Assembly (NCBI GenBank): GCA_022819855.1
Contig: JAJEGN010000004.1
Span: 1 to 64,000 of the forward strand
DNA: 64,000 nucleotides
Origin: Gammaproteobacteria bacterium
Lineage (GTDB): Bacteria; Pseudomonadota; Gammaproteobacteria; Steroidobacterales; Rariloculaceae
Direction: 5' to 3'
Below the pieces are notes generated by a model. The model did no database searches. It was given only the letters and a program-made list of their open reading frames with translations, and was not told the DNA's origin. The translations under genes were made by a program, and so were the position numbers. Positions 16,910 to 26,050 of this stretch are shown one piece after another. Each line of letters starts with the position of its first letter. Positions within the stretch are counted from its first letter, which is position 1.

Positions 16910-18655
16910 CTATGGCTCCGCAGTCGCGGTTTCGGCGGCTGCGTCGCGCAGTCTCCGCCAGGCTTCAGTGCCCGCGAGTTCGTTGTTCTCCTGAATCAGG
17001 TCCCAGGGCGTCTGGCCGGACCGGGTCCGTGTGGTGACGACGCCGCCGGCGTCGAGCAGGATGAGCACGACCTCGGGATTCGTGCTCACCAACGCCGCAA
17101 CATGCAGCGGCGTCATTCCCAGTGAGCTGTGTCGCGCATTGGGGTTGGCCCCTGCCGCCAGCAGCAACCGGATCATGGTCTCGCTTCCGTCTCTTGTCGC
17201 GGCCCAGTGCAACGGCGTGGATCCGTTGTCATCCCGTTCCCAGACGGGTGCGCCCAGTTCGAGCAACGCGGCGATGATTTCGACGCTGTTGTTCCGGGCG
17301 ACCGCAAGATGCAGCGGAGGTTCGCCGTCTTCGGTGCGCACGTCGAGACTGGCGCCGCCGGCGACGAGCATCCTGATCGTCTCCGGATTGTTGCCCTGTG
17401 CTGCAGCCATTTGCAGGGGAGTCCACCCGTCCGAGTTGCGGGCGTCGGCCTCGGCGCCGCCGGCAAGCAGCGCGGTGATGACCATGGGATTGGGGTTGTT
17501 GAGGACGGCCAGGTGCAGCGGTGTCGCGTCGTTGACGGACGGCGCGTTCGGATTCGCGCCGGCGTCGATGATCGCCTCGACGATCGCCGGATTGTCGTTC
17601 CTGCTCGCGGCGTAGTGCAGCGGCGTATAGCCGTACCAGTCGGCGCTGTCGACATCCATGTCCCGGCCGAGGAGTTCCGCGAGCATCTCGGGGTCGCGGT
17701 TGTTGGCTGCGGCCAGATGCAACGGCATCAGGCCCTCTTCCGTGCGCGCGTACGGATCGGCGTTCGCATCCAGCAGGGCGGCGATGACGCCCGGCGTTCT
17801 CGCGTTGATCGCCGCCACGTGCAGCGGCGCGAAGCCGTCGTCGGTTCGTGCGTCCGTGTTCGCTCCTCCGGCGAGCAGCACGGAGATTACGCGCGGGTTG
17901 TTGTTGCGTTCAGCCGCGGTGTGCAGCGGCGTGGCATCGTCTTCCGGCAACCTCGCGTTGGCGTCGGCGCCCTGGCCGAGCAGGGCCGCGAGTACGTCCG
18001 GATCGTCGTTCCAGGCCGCGGCCCAGTGCAGCGGCGTCCAGCCGTTGCGGTCGATGAGGTTCGGGTCGGCGTTGATTGCAAGCAGTGCAGCGGCGAAGGC
18101 GATGCCGTCGTTGCGAATGGCCGCCAGATGCAGGGGTGAGCGGCGGTCGGCGGTGCGGGCATTGGGGTCCGCTCCGCCTGCGAGCAGGGTAGCGACGGCA
18201 ATCGGGTCTTCGCGTTGCTGCACCGCCCAGTGCAGCGGCGTCCATGCGTTTGCGTCCTCGGCGTCGGGGTCGGCGCCGCCGTCGAGGAGCGTGACGATCG
18301 TGTCGAGGTCGGCATCCGACGCCGCGGCGACATGCAGCGGCGTCATTCCGTTCGCTATGCGCGCGCCCGGATCGGCGCCGGCCTCCAGCAGTGCGGCCAC
18401 GATCCTGGGTTCGTCGCGCGTGACCGTTCCGTGCAGCGGCGGCCAACCTCGCGAGTCGAGGGCGTTCGGGTCCGCGCCCTGCTCGAGGCAACGTCTTACG
18501 TCGTTCGTGCTCGCCGTCGCGAAGAACTCGTGAGAAGGCCAGTCGGCGCACTCGGTCTGGGCCAGGCTCGGCGGGCTCGCCGTCGCGAGAGCGGTTGCCG
18601 CCGCCAAACCAAAGACCGATAGGGGTTTTCCGGTAAAACTGCCCAATTTCCGCAA
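16910..18655 (-). CDS. Secreted ankyrin-repeat protein
   Basis: The 581-residue protein has a Sec signal (FGLAAATALATASPPSLAQ) and then about fifteen ankyrin repeats from about residue 45 to 555, each with the TPLHxAA helix start, about 34-36 residues per unit. The repeats alternate loops of the form GADPNARxxDGxTPLH. Ankyrin repeats bind proteins, and exported ones in symbionts and pathogens can act on host cells; here the target is unknown. The start is TTG at 18655, the only suitable start in frame before the signal, so it is a little uncertain. Highly similar repeats make the gene prone to unit gain and loss. Confidence 0.87.
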   Translation of the reverse strand: MRKLGSFTGKPLSVFGLAAATALATASPPSLAQTECADWPSHEFFATASTNDVRRCLEQGADPNALDSRGWPPLHGTVTRDEPRIVAALLEAGADPGARIANGMTPLHVAAASDADLDTIVTLLDGGADPDAEDANAWTPLHWAVQQREDPIAVATLLAGGADPNARTADRRSPLHLAAIRNDGIAFAAALLAINADPNLIDRNGWTPLHWAAAWNDDPDVLAALLGQGADANARLPEDDATPLHTAAERNNNPRVISVLLAGGANTDARTDDGFAPLHVAAINARTPGVIAALLDANADPYARTEEGLMPLHLAAANNRDPEMLAELLGRDMDVDSADWYGYTPLHYAASRNDNPAIVEAIIDAGANPNAPSVNDATPLHLAVLNNPNPMVITALLAGGAEADARNSDGWTPLQMAAAQGNNPETIRMLVAGGASLDVRTEDGEPPLHLAVARNNSVEIIAALLELGAPVWERDDNGSTPLHWAATRDGSETMIRLLLAAGANPNARHSSLGMTPLHVAALVSTNPEVVLILLDAGGVVTTRTRSGQTPWDLIQENNELAGTEAWRRLRDAAAETATAEP

Positions 18656-18787
18656 GTATCTGGGGGTTGGAACCTGCCGTCGTCGCGGCTGCGATCCAGC
18701 TTGGCGCGACAGCCGTGCCGTAATATGCTAGCCGATAACAGGGTGCTGACGCCGCGCCATACCACAACAAGCAGCGGGGAGGCGGTC

Positions 18788-19924
18788 ATGATCAGGTCCG
18801 GTCACAGAGTTTCCGCGTTCATTGTCGCCGCGCTGACGGGCTTCGCAGGGGGCGCTGTTCTTGCCCAGTCCTCCATTCTTGCGACGGTTCCTGATCCGAC
18901 AGTGCCGTCGGAGTTGCGTTCCCGGCCCGCGGAGACAACCGCGGCGGCGGTCGTCGACCCGGAGTGGCAGGTCCCGCGCACGTCCTGGGGCCACCCGAGC
19001 CTCGACGGGGTCTGGACGAGCGACGACATGCGCAGCGTCCCGATGACGCGCCCCGAGCGATTCGGCGCGCGCGAGTCGCTCGACGAGGAGGAGTTCCTCG
19101 CGCGGGCGAGCCAGGACGAGGGCCTGCACGACGATGCCGTCAACGTCGGCGCCTTCCTGCAGCACGAGTACGGCGTTCGCAGTTTCGGCTGGACCTCGCT
19201 GATCGTCGATCCGCCGGACGGACGCATGCCGGCGCTGACCGAGGCCGGCCGCGCCGTCAACGCATCGCGCACCCGCGGCACCTACGGACCGGGCCCCTTC
19301 GACAGCTTCGCGGATTTCTCGCTCTACGACCGCTGCATCACGCGCGGCCCCATGGGCTCGATACTGCCCTCGATCTACGGCAACGGCGTCAGGATCACGC
19401 AGGCGCCGGGGTTCGTCGCCGTGACTTCCGAGATGGTCCACGAGACGCGCATCATCCATCTCGGCGACAAGCCGCCGCTCGACGACGGCTTGCGGCAGTT
19501 TTCGGGCAGCGCGCGCGGCTACTGGGACGGCGACACGCTCGTGGTCGAATCCGGCAACTTCACCGACAGGGCCAGCGCCAGCCGTGTGCCGAACAGCCCC
19601 GAATTCAGGCTCACGGAACGCTTCACGCGCGTCGATCCGGAGATGATCGAGTACGTCGCGACGATCGAGGACCCGGTCACGCTTTCGGCGCCGATGACGC
19701 TCAGGCTCATGCTCACGACGCAGCCCGGCTACACGCTGCTCGAGTACGACTGCCACGAGGGCAACCAGGCGGTGCGCAATTCCCTGAGCGGCGAACGGGT
19801 CTACGAGGTGCAGGTCGCAGAAGCCATCGCGAACGGCGAGCCGATCCCGGCGCGCGCGACCGAGCACACTGAGATCAGGAACGGCGCGCCGGACCGGCTC
19901 TTCAACATCAATCTCGGCGAATGA
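18788..19924 (+). CDS. Secreted WDG-family protein (member 1)
   Basis: The 378-residue protein has a Sec signal (VSAFIVAALTGFAGGAVLAQ). ATG 18788 has GGGGAGG upstream. An N-terminal block PRTSWGHPSLDGVW is followed by SLIVDPPDGRMP, then the family signature GYWDGDTLVVESGNFTDR (about residues 241-258) and the downstream block ERFTRVDPEMIEYVATIEDP. It ends with a conserved EYDCHEGN. All blocks recur in seven other genes of this window. No catalytic motif was recognised, so the function is unknown; the fold is probably beta-rich and periplasmic. It is followed by a DUF6152 gene, a pairing also seen elsewhere in the window. Confidence 0.8.
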   Translation: MIRSGHRVSAFIVAALTGFAGGAVLAQSSILATVPDPTVPSELRSRPAETTAAAVVDPEWQVPRTSWGHPSLDGVWTSDDMRSVPMTRPERFGARESLDEEEFLARASQDEGLHDDAVNVGAFLQHEYGVRSFGWTSLIVDPPDGRMPALTEAGRAVNASRTRGTYGPGPFDSFADFSLYDRCITRGPMGSILPSIYGNGVRITQAPGFVAVTSEMVHETRIIHLGDKPPLDDGLRQFSGSARGYWDGDTLVVESGNFTDRASASRVPNSPEFRLTERFTRVDPEMIEYVATIEDPVTLSAPMTLRLMLTTQPGYTLLEYDCHEGNQAVRNSLSGERVYEVQVAEAIANGEPIPARATEHTEIRNGAPDRLFNINLGE

Positions 19925-19956
19925 CGTTGCGGCGTCGTCGAAATAACGCCAGGGGG

Positions 19957-20093
19957 CACGAAACGGTCGGGCGGACATCGAGACAGGCCGTGAAACCATC
20001 AGGCGGACATTGAGACGGGCCGCGAAACGATCGGACGGACACCGAGAGGAGCCACGAAACAGTGGTCAGACAGACATTGAGAGGAGGCACGAA
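19957..20093 (+). repeat. 32-bp tandem repeat array running into a start codon
   Basis: Four head-to-tail units of about 32 bp (the fourth is longer) share the core CGAAACNNTC-NG-CGGACA-NNGAGA. They start at 19957, 19989, 20021 and 20053. A fifth, partial unit begins at 20089 and contains the ATG of the DUF6152 gene. The ribosome-binding site (GAGGAGG, 20081-20087) is the end of the fourth unit. Confidence 0.85.
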
Positions 20094-20495
20094 ATGATCA
20101 GGCAAACGGTGAGATACGGCGTCATCGTCCTCGCCGGCGGGCTCCTGGCTGCCGGGTCCTTGCAGGCGCACCATTCCCTTGCCGCCACCTACGCCATGGG
20201 CGACGAAGGGCAGGTGTCCGGCGCCTTCAAGGAGTTTCGGATCGTCAATCCCCACTCGTCGATGAAGATGGACGTGACGAACGACGACGGTTCGGTCACC
20301 GAGTGGACCTTCACCGGCGGCAGCGTCAGCACGCTCGCGCGGCTCGGTCTCGGCAGAACCGGGGAGAACGCGCTCAGGCGCGGCGACCCGATCACCGTCA
20401 CCTACATGCCGGCGCTCGTCGAGAATCGTCCGCTCGGGCTTCTGAAGACGATCATCTATGAAGACGGGCGGGTGCTGGAATTTCGCGTCGACTAG
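20094..20495 (+). CDS. DUF6152 family exported protein
   Basis: The 133-residue protein has a Sec signal predicted to be cut at SLQA/HHSLAATY, so the mature protein would begin with two His. A conserved NPHSSMKMDV follows about 30 residues later. The remainder resembles a small beta-barrel (GSVSTLARLGL, GDPITVTYMP). The ATG at 20094 lies in the last unit of a tandem repeat that also supplies its GAGGAGG site. The family has no established function. It lies between two WDG-family genes and is probably cotranscribed with them. Confidence 0.82.
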   Translation: MIRQTVRYGVIVLAGGLLAAGSLQAHHSLAATYAMGDEGQVSGAFKEFRIVNPHSSMKMDVTNDDGSVTEWTFTGGSVSTLARLGLGRTGENALRRGDPITVTYMPALVENRPLGLLKTIIYEDGRVLEFRVD

Positions 20496-20675
20496 GACGA
20501 AGGACCGCACCGTCGAAGTGCAGCGGCAGCCGTGACCGTCCGCCGCGATGGAATGCCGGCGCCAGCGGGAACCGGCATCGCAGCATTGGCGAGAATGAAG
20601 ATTCGAGAACCCGTGGCCCTTGATTCCCGCCGGTCAAGGTTCCTGGCAATGACTGAACAACAGGGGGAGATCGCG

Positions 20676-22442
20676 ATGAACCCTCGATTGACGGATTTAT
20701 CAAGACGCATGGTTGTGGCGGGCGCCGCGCTCGGAATCGGTCTGACAGTCGAGGTCGCCACCGTCTCAACGACGAGCGCGCAAAGCGGCGCGGAGCGGCA
20801 GAGCTTCGAGCCCTACACGCCGGAGCCCGACGCCACGGACCTGAAGTCCGTGCTCTTCAACTGGATGTGGCACATGGGCATGCTCAAGGGCCACGACGAG
20901 CGCGATGTCGTCGCGACGCTCGAGTACCAGGGCACGGGGACGATCGATGTCGACGGCGAGCCCTGCACGCTTTCGCGCTACCGCGTCAGCACGAACTACC
21001 AGTCCCTGGTCCAGCGCACCGACTACGCCTGCACGCTGCCTGACGGGCGGGAGCACTCGAACATCGAGGTCGTGAGCGGGCTGTACGCCTGGGACGAGGA
21101 CGTGCGCGGCGCCGAGATCGGCCGCACGGACGGCGCGGCCACGCCGAGGCCCGATACCGTAGAGGAACGGCTCATCCGCTTCTGGGCGAGTCCCCAGGGC
21201 GCGCCGAAGGCGGCCGTGGCCGCGTCCGTCGGGACGTTCTGGCTCGGCGCGAATCCCGGCACGCTCTTCGACGACGGCGTGATGGAGTCGGGCGAGACTA
21301 CGCTGTCCTGGGAGTCCGGCAAGGCGGTCCTGACGTTTCCGCTCATGGGCGTGCCGGGCGCCATGGCGACCGCGACCCTCGACGAGCTCTACATGACCGA
21401 GAGCGTGGTCGTGACCCACGGCGAGAACACGACCGAGTTCACCTACGGCGACTACGAGGACTGGAACAACCCGCTGCATCTGATCGAGGTGTTCTACGCC
21501 GGCGAGATGGTCGAGAGGCTGAACGGCGAGGTCGTGCGCGAGCTCGACACGGCCGAGACCGAAACCGGCAACGTCTACGTCGTCGCGCCGGTGCCTGCCA
21601 GCGTGCGCGAGGCGATCGGCGAGACCGAAGCGCTGCCGAGGCCCGTCATGGCGAAGGTGGAACCGCCGGTCGACATGACGGTCCCGACGCCGCGCCTGAA
21701 CGGCAAGCCCGACATGACGGGCGTCTGGGCGCATTCGGACCGGGTCGGCAACTACCAGACCGGCGGCGGTCGCCGCTGCGGCCCGACCCAGAACGAGGAG
21801 TGCAGCCGGCGCATCAACCAGACCGAGGACTATGCGCTCTACGCGCCGTCACGCTTCGGCGGCACGGGCTATCCGCTCTATGAACCGGAGTACTGGGACG
21901 AGATCCAGCAGCTCGACATGTGGACGAACCTCGAGGATCCGGTCATGACCTGCCAGCCGCTCGGGATCCCGCGGCACGGCGTGCCCAGGCGCATCTACCA
22001 GACCGAGAACGACATCACGTTCATCTATGGGCAGTTCGCCGACGCCGGCGGCGGCATGGGCGAATACCGCATCATCCCGACCGACGGCCGCGCGCACGCG
22101 GAGAACGCGGAATACTCCTACACGTACATGGGCTCGACCGTCGGCCATTGGGACGGCGACACGCTCGTGCTCGACTCGATCGGCTTCACCGACCGCACCT
22201 GGATCGGCCGCGGCGGTTTCTTCCACACCGACCGCATGCGCGTCGTCGAGCGGCTGACCCGGCGCGGCAACGCGCTGCTCTTCGATGTCACGGTCGAGGA
22301 TCCCGACGTGCTGGTCGAGCCCTACGTGATCCCGACCCGCACGCTCAGGCTCAACGAGAACACCGACGCCGGACTCCTGCCCGAACGCGGCAACTGCGAG
22401 ACCTACGAAGACGAGGCGATCGCGACGCAGATCCGGCACTAG
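20676..22442 (+). CDS. Two-part WDG-family protein with Tat-like signal (member 2)
   Basis: The 588-residue protein starts with SRRMVVAGAALGIGL, a twin-arginine-type signal. ATG 20676 has GGGGGAGA upstream. Residues about 40-370 form a domain not seen in the other members (LFNWMWHMGMLKGHDERDVV, many short strands). Residues about 385-588 carry the WDG module: LNGKPDMTGVW, VGHWDGDTLVLDSIGFTDR and VVERLTRRGNALLFDVTVEDP. It appears to be a fusion of an extra N-terminal domain to the shared module. The function is unknown. It is the third gene of the 18.8-22.4 kb cluster. Confidence 0.78.
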   Translation: MNPRLTDLSRRMVVAGAALGIGLTVEVATVSTTSAQSGAERQSFEPYTPEPDATDLKSVLFNWMWHMGMLKGHDERDVVATLEYQGTGTIDVDGEPCTLSRYRVSTNYQSLVQRTDYACTLPDGREHSNIEVVSGLYAWDEDVRGAEIGRTDGAATPRPDTVEERLIRFWASPQGAPKAAVAASVGTFWLGANPGTLFDDGVMESGETTLSWESGKAVLTFPLMGVPGAMATATLDELYMTESVVVTHGENTTEFTYGDYEDWNNPLHLIEVFYAGEMVERLNGEVVRELDTAETETGNVYVVAPVPASVREAIGETEALPRPVMAKVEPPVDMTVPTPRLNGKPDMTGVWAHSDRVGNYQTGGGRRCGPTQNEECSRRINQTEDYALYAPSRFGGTGYPLYEPEYWDEIQQLDMWTNLEDPVMTCQPLGIPRHGVPRRIYQTENDITFIYGQFADAGGGMGEYRIIPTDGRAHAENAEYSYTYMGSTVGHWDGDTLVLDSIGFTDRTWIGRGGFFHTDRMRVVERLTRRGNALLFDVTVEDPDVLVEPYVIPTRTLRLNENTDAGLLPERGNCETYEDEAIATQIRH

Positions 22443-22455
22443 CGGTCAGTGGCAG

Positions 22456-22473
22456 ATCGCCTGGTCCGGCGAT
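22456..22473. terminator. Possible terminator hairpin
   Basis: ATCGCC-TGGTCC-GGCGAT forms a 6-bp stem with a 6-nt loop, followed by a T-rich stretch (GTTTCCTGTTTT). It lies between convergent genes. The T-run is interrupted, so support is weak. Confidence 0.35.
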
Positions 22474-22504
22474 ATCGAGTTTCCTGTTTTCGTGGCCTGT
22501 TGCG

Positions 22505-24445
22505 TCAGGGAGTTCCGACCTCCAGCACCTGCGGTGTCTCGACGACTCTGAGGACCACGTCGCCTATATGCAGGTCCTTGAACTCGGGATCGACGGTTTC
22601 TACGGCGCCCTCCGACAGAGCGGTCTGCAACGTGTCCGAGCCAACCGCCGCGACGGTCGCGTCCGTCGGGACATCGTCGGGTCCGATTGCTCCGGGGGAA
22701 GCGACGACGATGGACGGCTCACCCGCTCGCGGGAGACCCGTGGTTTCGAGGGTGAACCCGGCCAGTCGACCGTCAGGCCGTGCCCGCACGAACTCGAGCG
22801 CCAACACATGCCAGGCATCGTCGCGCCGCTGGAAGGCCCAGGCCTGAACCTCGTCGTAGACAAGGACGTACTCCATGACGCCGTCGTCGCTGAGGTCAAC
22901 TTCGATGAGCGCCGGACCCCTTGGTACGCTGCCGATGGGCGTCAGGAACCCCGGCCGCAGGCCGAATTCGTCGATCGCCGCGCGCAGATCGTCGGGAACG
23001 TCAAACGGGGCAGGTCGGTAGATCATCTCGTCCCACATATCGCGGGACTCGATCCGGGCCGCGCGAACCCACGGCGGCTCGGCGTTGCGGATCAGTTCCG
23101 CCAACGCCGGATCCGAGTCACCGTACTGCTCGAGCAACTCCTGCGTCCATAAGTAAGCGGGCCGACCGAGGAATTCGCTCGCGTAGTAGAAATCGAAATC
23201 GCGAAGCTCGATCTCGCCGCTTTCCACGCGCCGTTGCTGGCTCTCGAGCGAGATTTGCCTGAAATCGAGCAGCGGACTGTTCGAGAGCAGCACGAGCGCG
23301 AGAACAGCCATGCCCATGGAGCGGTTCACGAAGGCCAGGTTGCGCGGCCACGCATCGCGGAGCCTCAGGATGCTGCCCGCGTAGCCGCACGAGAACAACG
23401 CGAGAGTGATGCAGACGGCCAGCGCCCAGCACCGCTCCACCGTCCAGCCGTACTGCGCGATCCTCAGCGACAGGCCGTAGAGCGCAAGCGCGGAGACGAT
23501 CGGCAGCAGCGCCACGCCGCCATAGACGACCCTGTGCACGATCTGCGGATACGGCTGGCCGCGCCCGGTCTGGTAGACGGCATTGAGGAAGAAGAGCGCC
23601 AGCCCGTTGAGCGCCATGAGCAGCGCGGTGCCGCTGCCGATGTCCCAGAGCGGCTGCAGGCCCGTGAAGGGCAGTGCGGCGAGAAATACCGCGAGCATCA
23701 CGATCAGGAGCGGCAACAGCAGGCGCATGAGGCCTTCGAGCAGCCCCGTCAGCCCGTCGATGACGCGGGCGAGTCCCCGGAAGATGAAGACGCCCAGACC
23801 GAACGAGATGGCGATGGCCGGAAACGCGAACCACACCTGCCGGAAGAGTTCGAGGAAAAACGCGATGCCGATCACGTTGAGCAGCGACGCCCAGAGCATG
23901 AGCACGAGGTAGATGCCGCCCGCCATGACGGCCGAGAGTCCGGCGACGAGGAAGTTGCGCCAGGAATTGGCGAAGAGCTCCGCGTAGATCACGGGACGGC
24001 GGGCCGCGAGCGGCTGCAGGTACATGAGCGCCTTGAAACAGGCGACCGTCGAGGTGATCACGAACACCGCGACGATGGACTCGGTCCGAAACGCGCCCAG
24101 AGGCGACATCTGCCAGCCGGTGTATACCGCGACGGCCACGAGCAGGCTCGCAAAGAGGCTGGCTCCGGCGATCGTGCGGCGCGCGTTGCTTGCATCGACG
24201 CTCAGGTGCAGCAGCACCGGCCAGGCCACCGCGAGCGTCCACAGCGGCAGGTTCCAGACCGGTTCTCCGCTCGGCCAGGCGTCGTTGATCTGGGCGAGCG
24301 TGAGCAGGTAGAGCGCAGCGCCCTGGGCCAGCGCGATCGCGAGCGTCACCTTGAGCGGCGCGCGGGTCGTGGATGTGCTGACGAGTTGTCGCGGCGGGCG
24401 TGAGGGGTCGGGGATGATTTTTTCGGACCTGGGTCGCGTCGGCAT
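22505..24445 (-). CDS. DUF4153 family integral membrane protein
   Basis: The 646-residue protein has about twelve hydrophobic segments between residues 30 and 400 (for example VTLAIALAQGAALYLLTLA, LLLPLLIVMLAVFLAALPF), then a soluble C-terminal part of about 240 residues with DFDFYYASEFLGRPAYLW. The transmembrane half matches the DUF4153 family, whose function is not known. The soluble tail probably faces the periplasm. Its promoter and start lie in an AT-rich gap after the citrate synthase-like gene on the same strand. Confidence 0.75.
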   Translation of the reverse strand: MPTRPRSEKIIPDPSRPPRQLVSTSTTRAPLKVTLAIALAQGAALYLLTLAQINDAWPSGEPVWNLPLWTLAVAWPVLLHLSVDASNARRTIAGASLFASLLVAVAVYTGWQMSPLGAFRTESIVAVFVITSTVACFKALMYLQPLAARRPVIYAELFANSWRNFLVAGLSAVMAGGIYLVLMLWASLLNVIGIAFFLELFRQVWFAFPAIAISFGLGVFIFRGLARVIDGLTGLLEGLMRLLLPLLIVMLAVFLAALPFTGLQPLWDIGSGTALLMALNGLALFFLNAVYQTGRGQPYPQIVHRVVYGGVALLPIVSALALYGLSLRIAQYGWTVERCWALAVCITLALFSCGYAGSILRLRDAWPRNLAFVNRSMGMAVLALVLLSNSPLLDFRQISLESQQRRVESGEIELRDFDFYYASEFLGRPAYLWTQELLEQYGDSDPALAELIRNAEPPWVRAARIESRDMWDEMIYRPAPFDVPDDLRAAIDEFGLRPGFLTPIGSVPRGPALIEVDLSDDGVMEYVLVYDEVQAWAFQRRDDAWHVLALEFVRARPDGRLAGFTLETTGLPRAGEPSIVVASPGAIGPDDVPTDATVAAVGSDTLQTALSEGAVETVDPEFKDLHIGDVVLRVVETPQVLEVGTP

Positions 24446-24453
24446 GGGTCGCG

Positions 24454-24490
24454 ATTCTAGCAGATTATTTGATGAGACAAAGAACTTTGT
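24454..24490 (-). promoter_or_regulatory. Promoter with overlapping palindrome, DUF4153 gene
   Basis: On the minus strand TAGAAT (24459-24454) serves as a -10 element only 8 bases before the ATG, implying a leaderless or nearly leaderless transcript. A TTTGTC or TTGTCT hexamer lies 15-16 bases upstream. The palindrome ACAAAG-AA-CTTTGT (24477-24490) covers the -35 region and could bind a regulator. Confidence 0.45.
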
Positions 24491-24529
24491 AATAGAAAGT
24501 AGATTCGCAGTGCCGATGAGCGCCCGCCG

Positions 24530-25651
24530 TCAGTCCCGCTCCGCCAGCGGTACCCAGCTCCGCAAGCTCGGCCCCGTGTACTCGGCGGCCGGCCGGATGA
24601 GCTTGTTGTCGGCGCGCTGCTCGAAGACATGGGCCGACCAGCCCGTGATGCGCGAACACACGAAGATGGGCGTAAAGAGGTAGGTCGGGATGCCCATGAA
24701 GTGGTACATGCTCGCGGAGTAGAAGTCCGCGTTCGCGAAGAGCTTCTTCTCCTCCCACATGACGCGCTCGATGGCTTCGGAGACGGGGTAGAGCCGCTCG
24801 TCGCCGGCTTCTTCGGCAAGGCGCTTCGACATGCGCTTGTTGACGGGATTGCGCGGGTCGGAGGTCGTGTAGACGCGGTGGCCGAAGCCCATGATCAGTT
24901 CCCTGCGCGCGAGCATCTCGCGCACGCCCTTTTCGGCGGCCTCGGGCGAGTCGAAGCGCTCGATGAGTTCCATGGCGGCCTCGTTGGCGCCGCCGTGCAG
25001 CGGTCCGCGCAGCGCGCCGATGGCGCCGGTGATCGCGGAGTGAAAGTCGGACAGCGTGGCGGCGATCACCCGTGCGGTGAATGTCGAGGCGTTGAACTCG
25101 TGTTCGGCGTACAGGATCAGCGAGATGTCGAGCGTGCGCCGGTGCAGTTCGCTCGGCGGTGCGTCGTGCAGCAGGTGCAGGAAGTGCCCGGCGACGCTGT
25201 CGTCCTCGGTGGCCGTGTCGATGCGCTTGCCGTCGGCGTGGAAGCGGTGCCAGTAGAGCAGCATGGACGGAAACGCTGCGAGCAGGCGGTCGGCAACGTC
25301 GCGCTGCGCGGCGAAATCCCCTTCGGGTTCGAGGTTACCGAGCACCGAGCAGCCCGTGCGCATCACGTCCATGGGATGCGTGTCGGCGGGGATCGCCTCC
25401 AGCGCCTGCCGCAGTGCGCCGGGCAGGGCGCGCAGCGACCTGAGCCTGTCGCGGTAGTCGGAGAGCTCGCGGGCGTTGGGCAGATGGCCGTGATGCAGCA
25501 GGTGGGCGACTTCCTCGAAACAGGCGTTGTCGGCGAGGTCGTAGATGTCGTAGCCGCGGTAGGTCAGGCCCTCGCCCTGTAAGCCGACGGTGCAGATTTC
25601 GCTGCGCCCGGCAATGATGCCGGCGAGGCCTCCTGTCTTGTTTCCGTTCAT
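24530..25651 (-). CDS. prpC: 2-methylcitrate synthase / citrate synthase
   Basis: The 373-residue protein matches the PrpC type throughout: LAGIIAGRSEICTVG, YRGYDIYDLA, AHLLHHGHLP, THPMDVMRTGCSVLG, ALRGPLHGGANE (catalytic His), MGFGHRVYTTSDPR (second His) and FTPIFVCSRITGWSAH-like blocks with the conserved Arg and Asp. It condenses oxaloacetate with propionyl-CoA, or acetyl-CoA, to methylcitrate or citrate. Position and length fit the type II small citrate synthase. No prpB or prpD is adjacent, so a stand-alone role is possible. ATG 25651 was chosen because the family motif begins at once. The ribosome-binding site is weak. Confidence 0.88.
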   Translation of the reverse strand: MNGNKTGGLAGIIAGRSEICTVGLQGEGLTYRGYDIYDLADNACFEEVAHLLHHGHLPNARELSDYRDRLRSLRALPGALRQALEAIPADTHPMDVMRTGCSVLGNLEPEGDFAAQRDVADRLLAAFPSMLLYWHRFHADGKRIDTATEDDSVAGHFLHLLHDAPPSELHRRTLDISLILYAEHEFNASTFTARVIAATLSDFHSAITGAIGALRGPLHGGANEAAMELIERFDSPEAAEKGVREMLARRELIMGFGHRVYTTSDPRNPVNKRMSKRLAEEAGDERLYPVSEAIERVMWEEKKLFANADFYSASMYHFMGIPTYLFTPIFVCSRITGWSAHVFEQRADNKLIRPAAEYTGPSLRSWVPLAERD

Positions 25652-25750
25652 CCCGATCAGTGAAGTCGAGCTTGACCCGCACACGGCATGGCCCGAGCAC
25701 GATACCAAACGTCGTGCATCAATCGAATTCCAGCCGAGTGGAACCTTTCG

Positions 25751-26050
25751 TCAACCAATTTTGCCCCCGAAGGCGACAAGCGCGATATGGAGGCATTGCG
25801 CGTCCGGATCCGGCCGGAAAACAACCGTGATCCTGTAATCGCGCCCGCCGTGGCGCACCAGCCAGCCTTTGAGCGAACCGGACAGGCGAACTCCGGAAAA
25901 CGGGTTTGCCGCGATGTCCCGCAGCAGGTCGTCGATCTCATCGAGTCGGCGCTCCGCTGCGGCAATGTTTCCACCCGTGGTCTCCACGATGTGCCGGGCA
26001 ATTGCGATGACATCCTGCTCGACCAGAGGATGCCGAATCTGGCGCATCAA
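25751..26050 (-). CDS. parE: RelE/ParE-type toxin
   Basis: The 99-residue protein has the ParE layout: an N-terminal helical hairpin (LVEQDVIAIARHIVETTG, AAERRLDEIDDLLRDIAANP) followed by beta strands (GWLVRHGGRDYRITVVFRPD, LHIALVAFGG). ParE toxins inhibit DNA gyrase, while RelE toxins cut mRNA; the helical hairpin favours ParE. Its start overlaps the antitoxin stop by 4 bases. It is placed as the second gene of the operon. Confidence 0.82.
   Translation of the reverse strand: MMRQIRHPLVEQDVIAIARHIVETTGGNIAAAERRLDEIDDLLRDIAANPFSGVRLSGSLKGWLVRHGGRDYRITVVFRPDPDAQCLHIALVAFGGKIG

Noticed and set aside
20532..20675. 48-codon N-terminal extension of WDG member 2
   Set aside because: It would bury the Tat-like signal. 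ATG 20676 has a strong ribosome-binding site.
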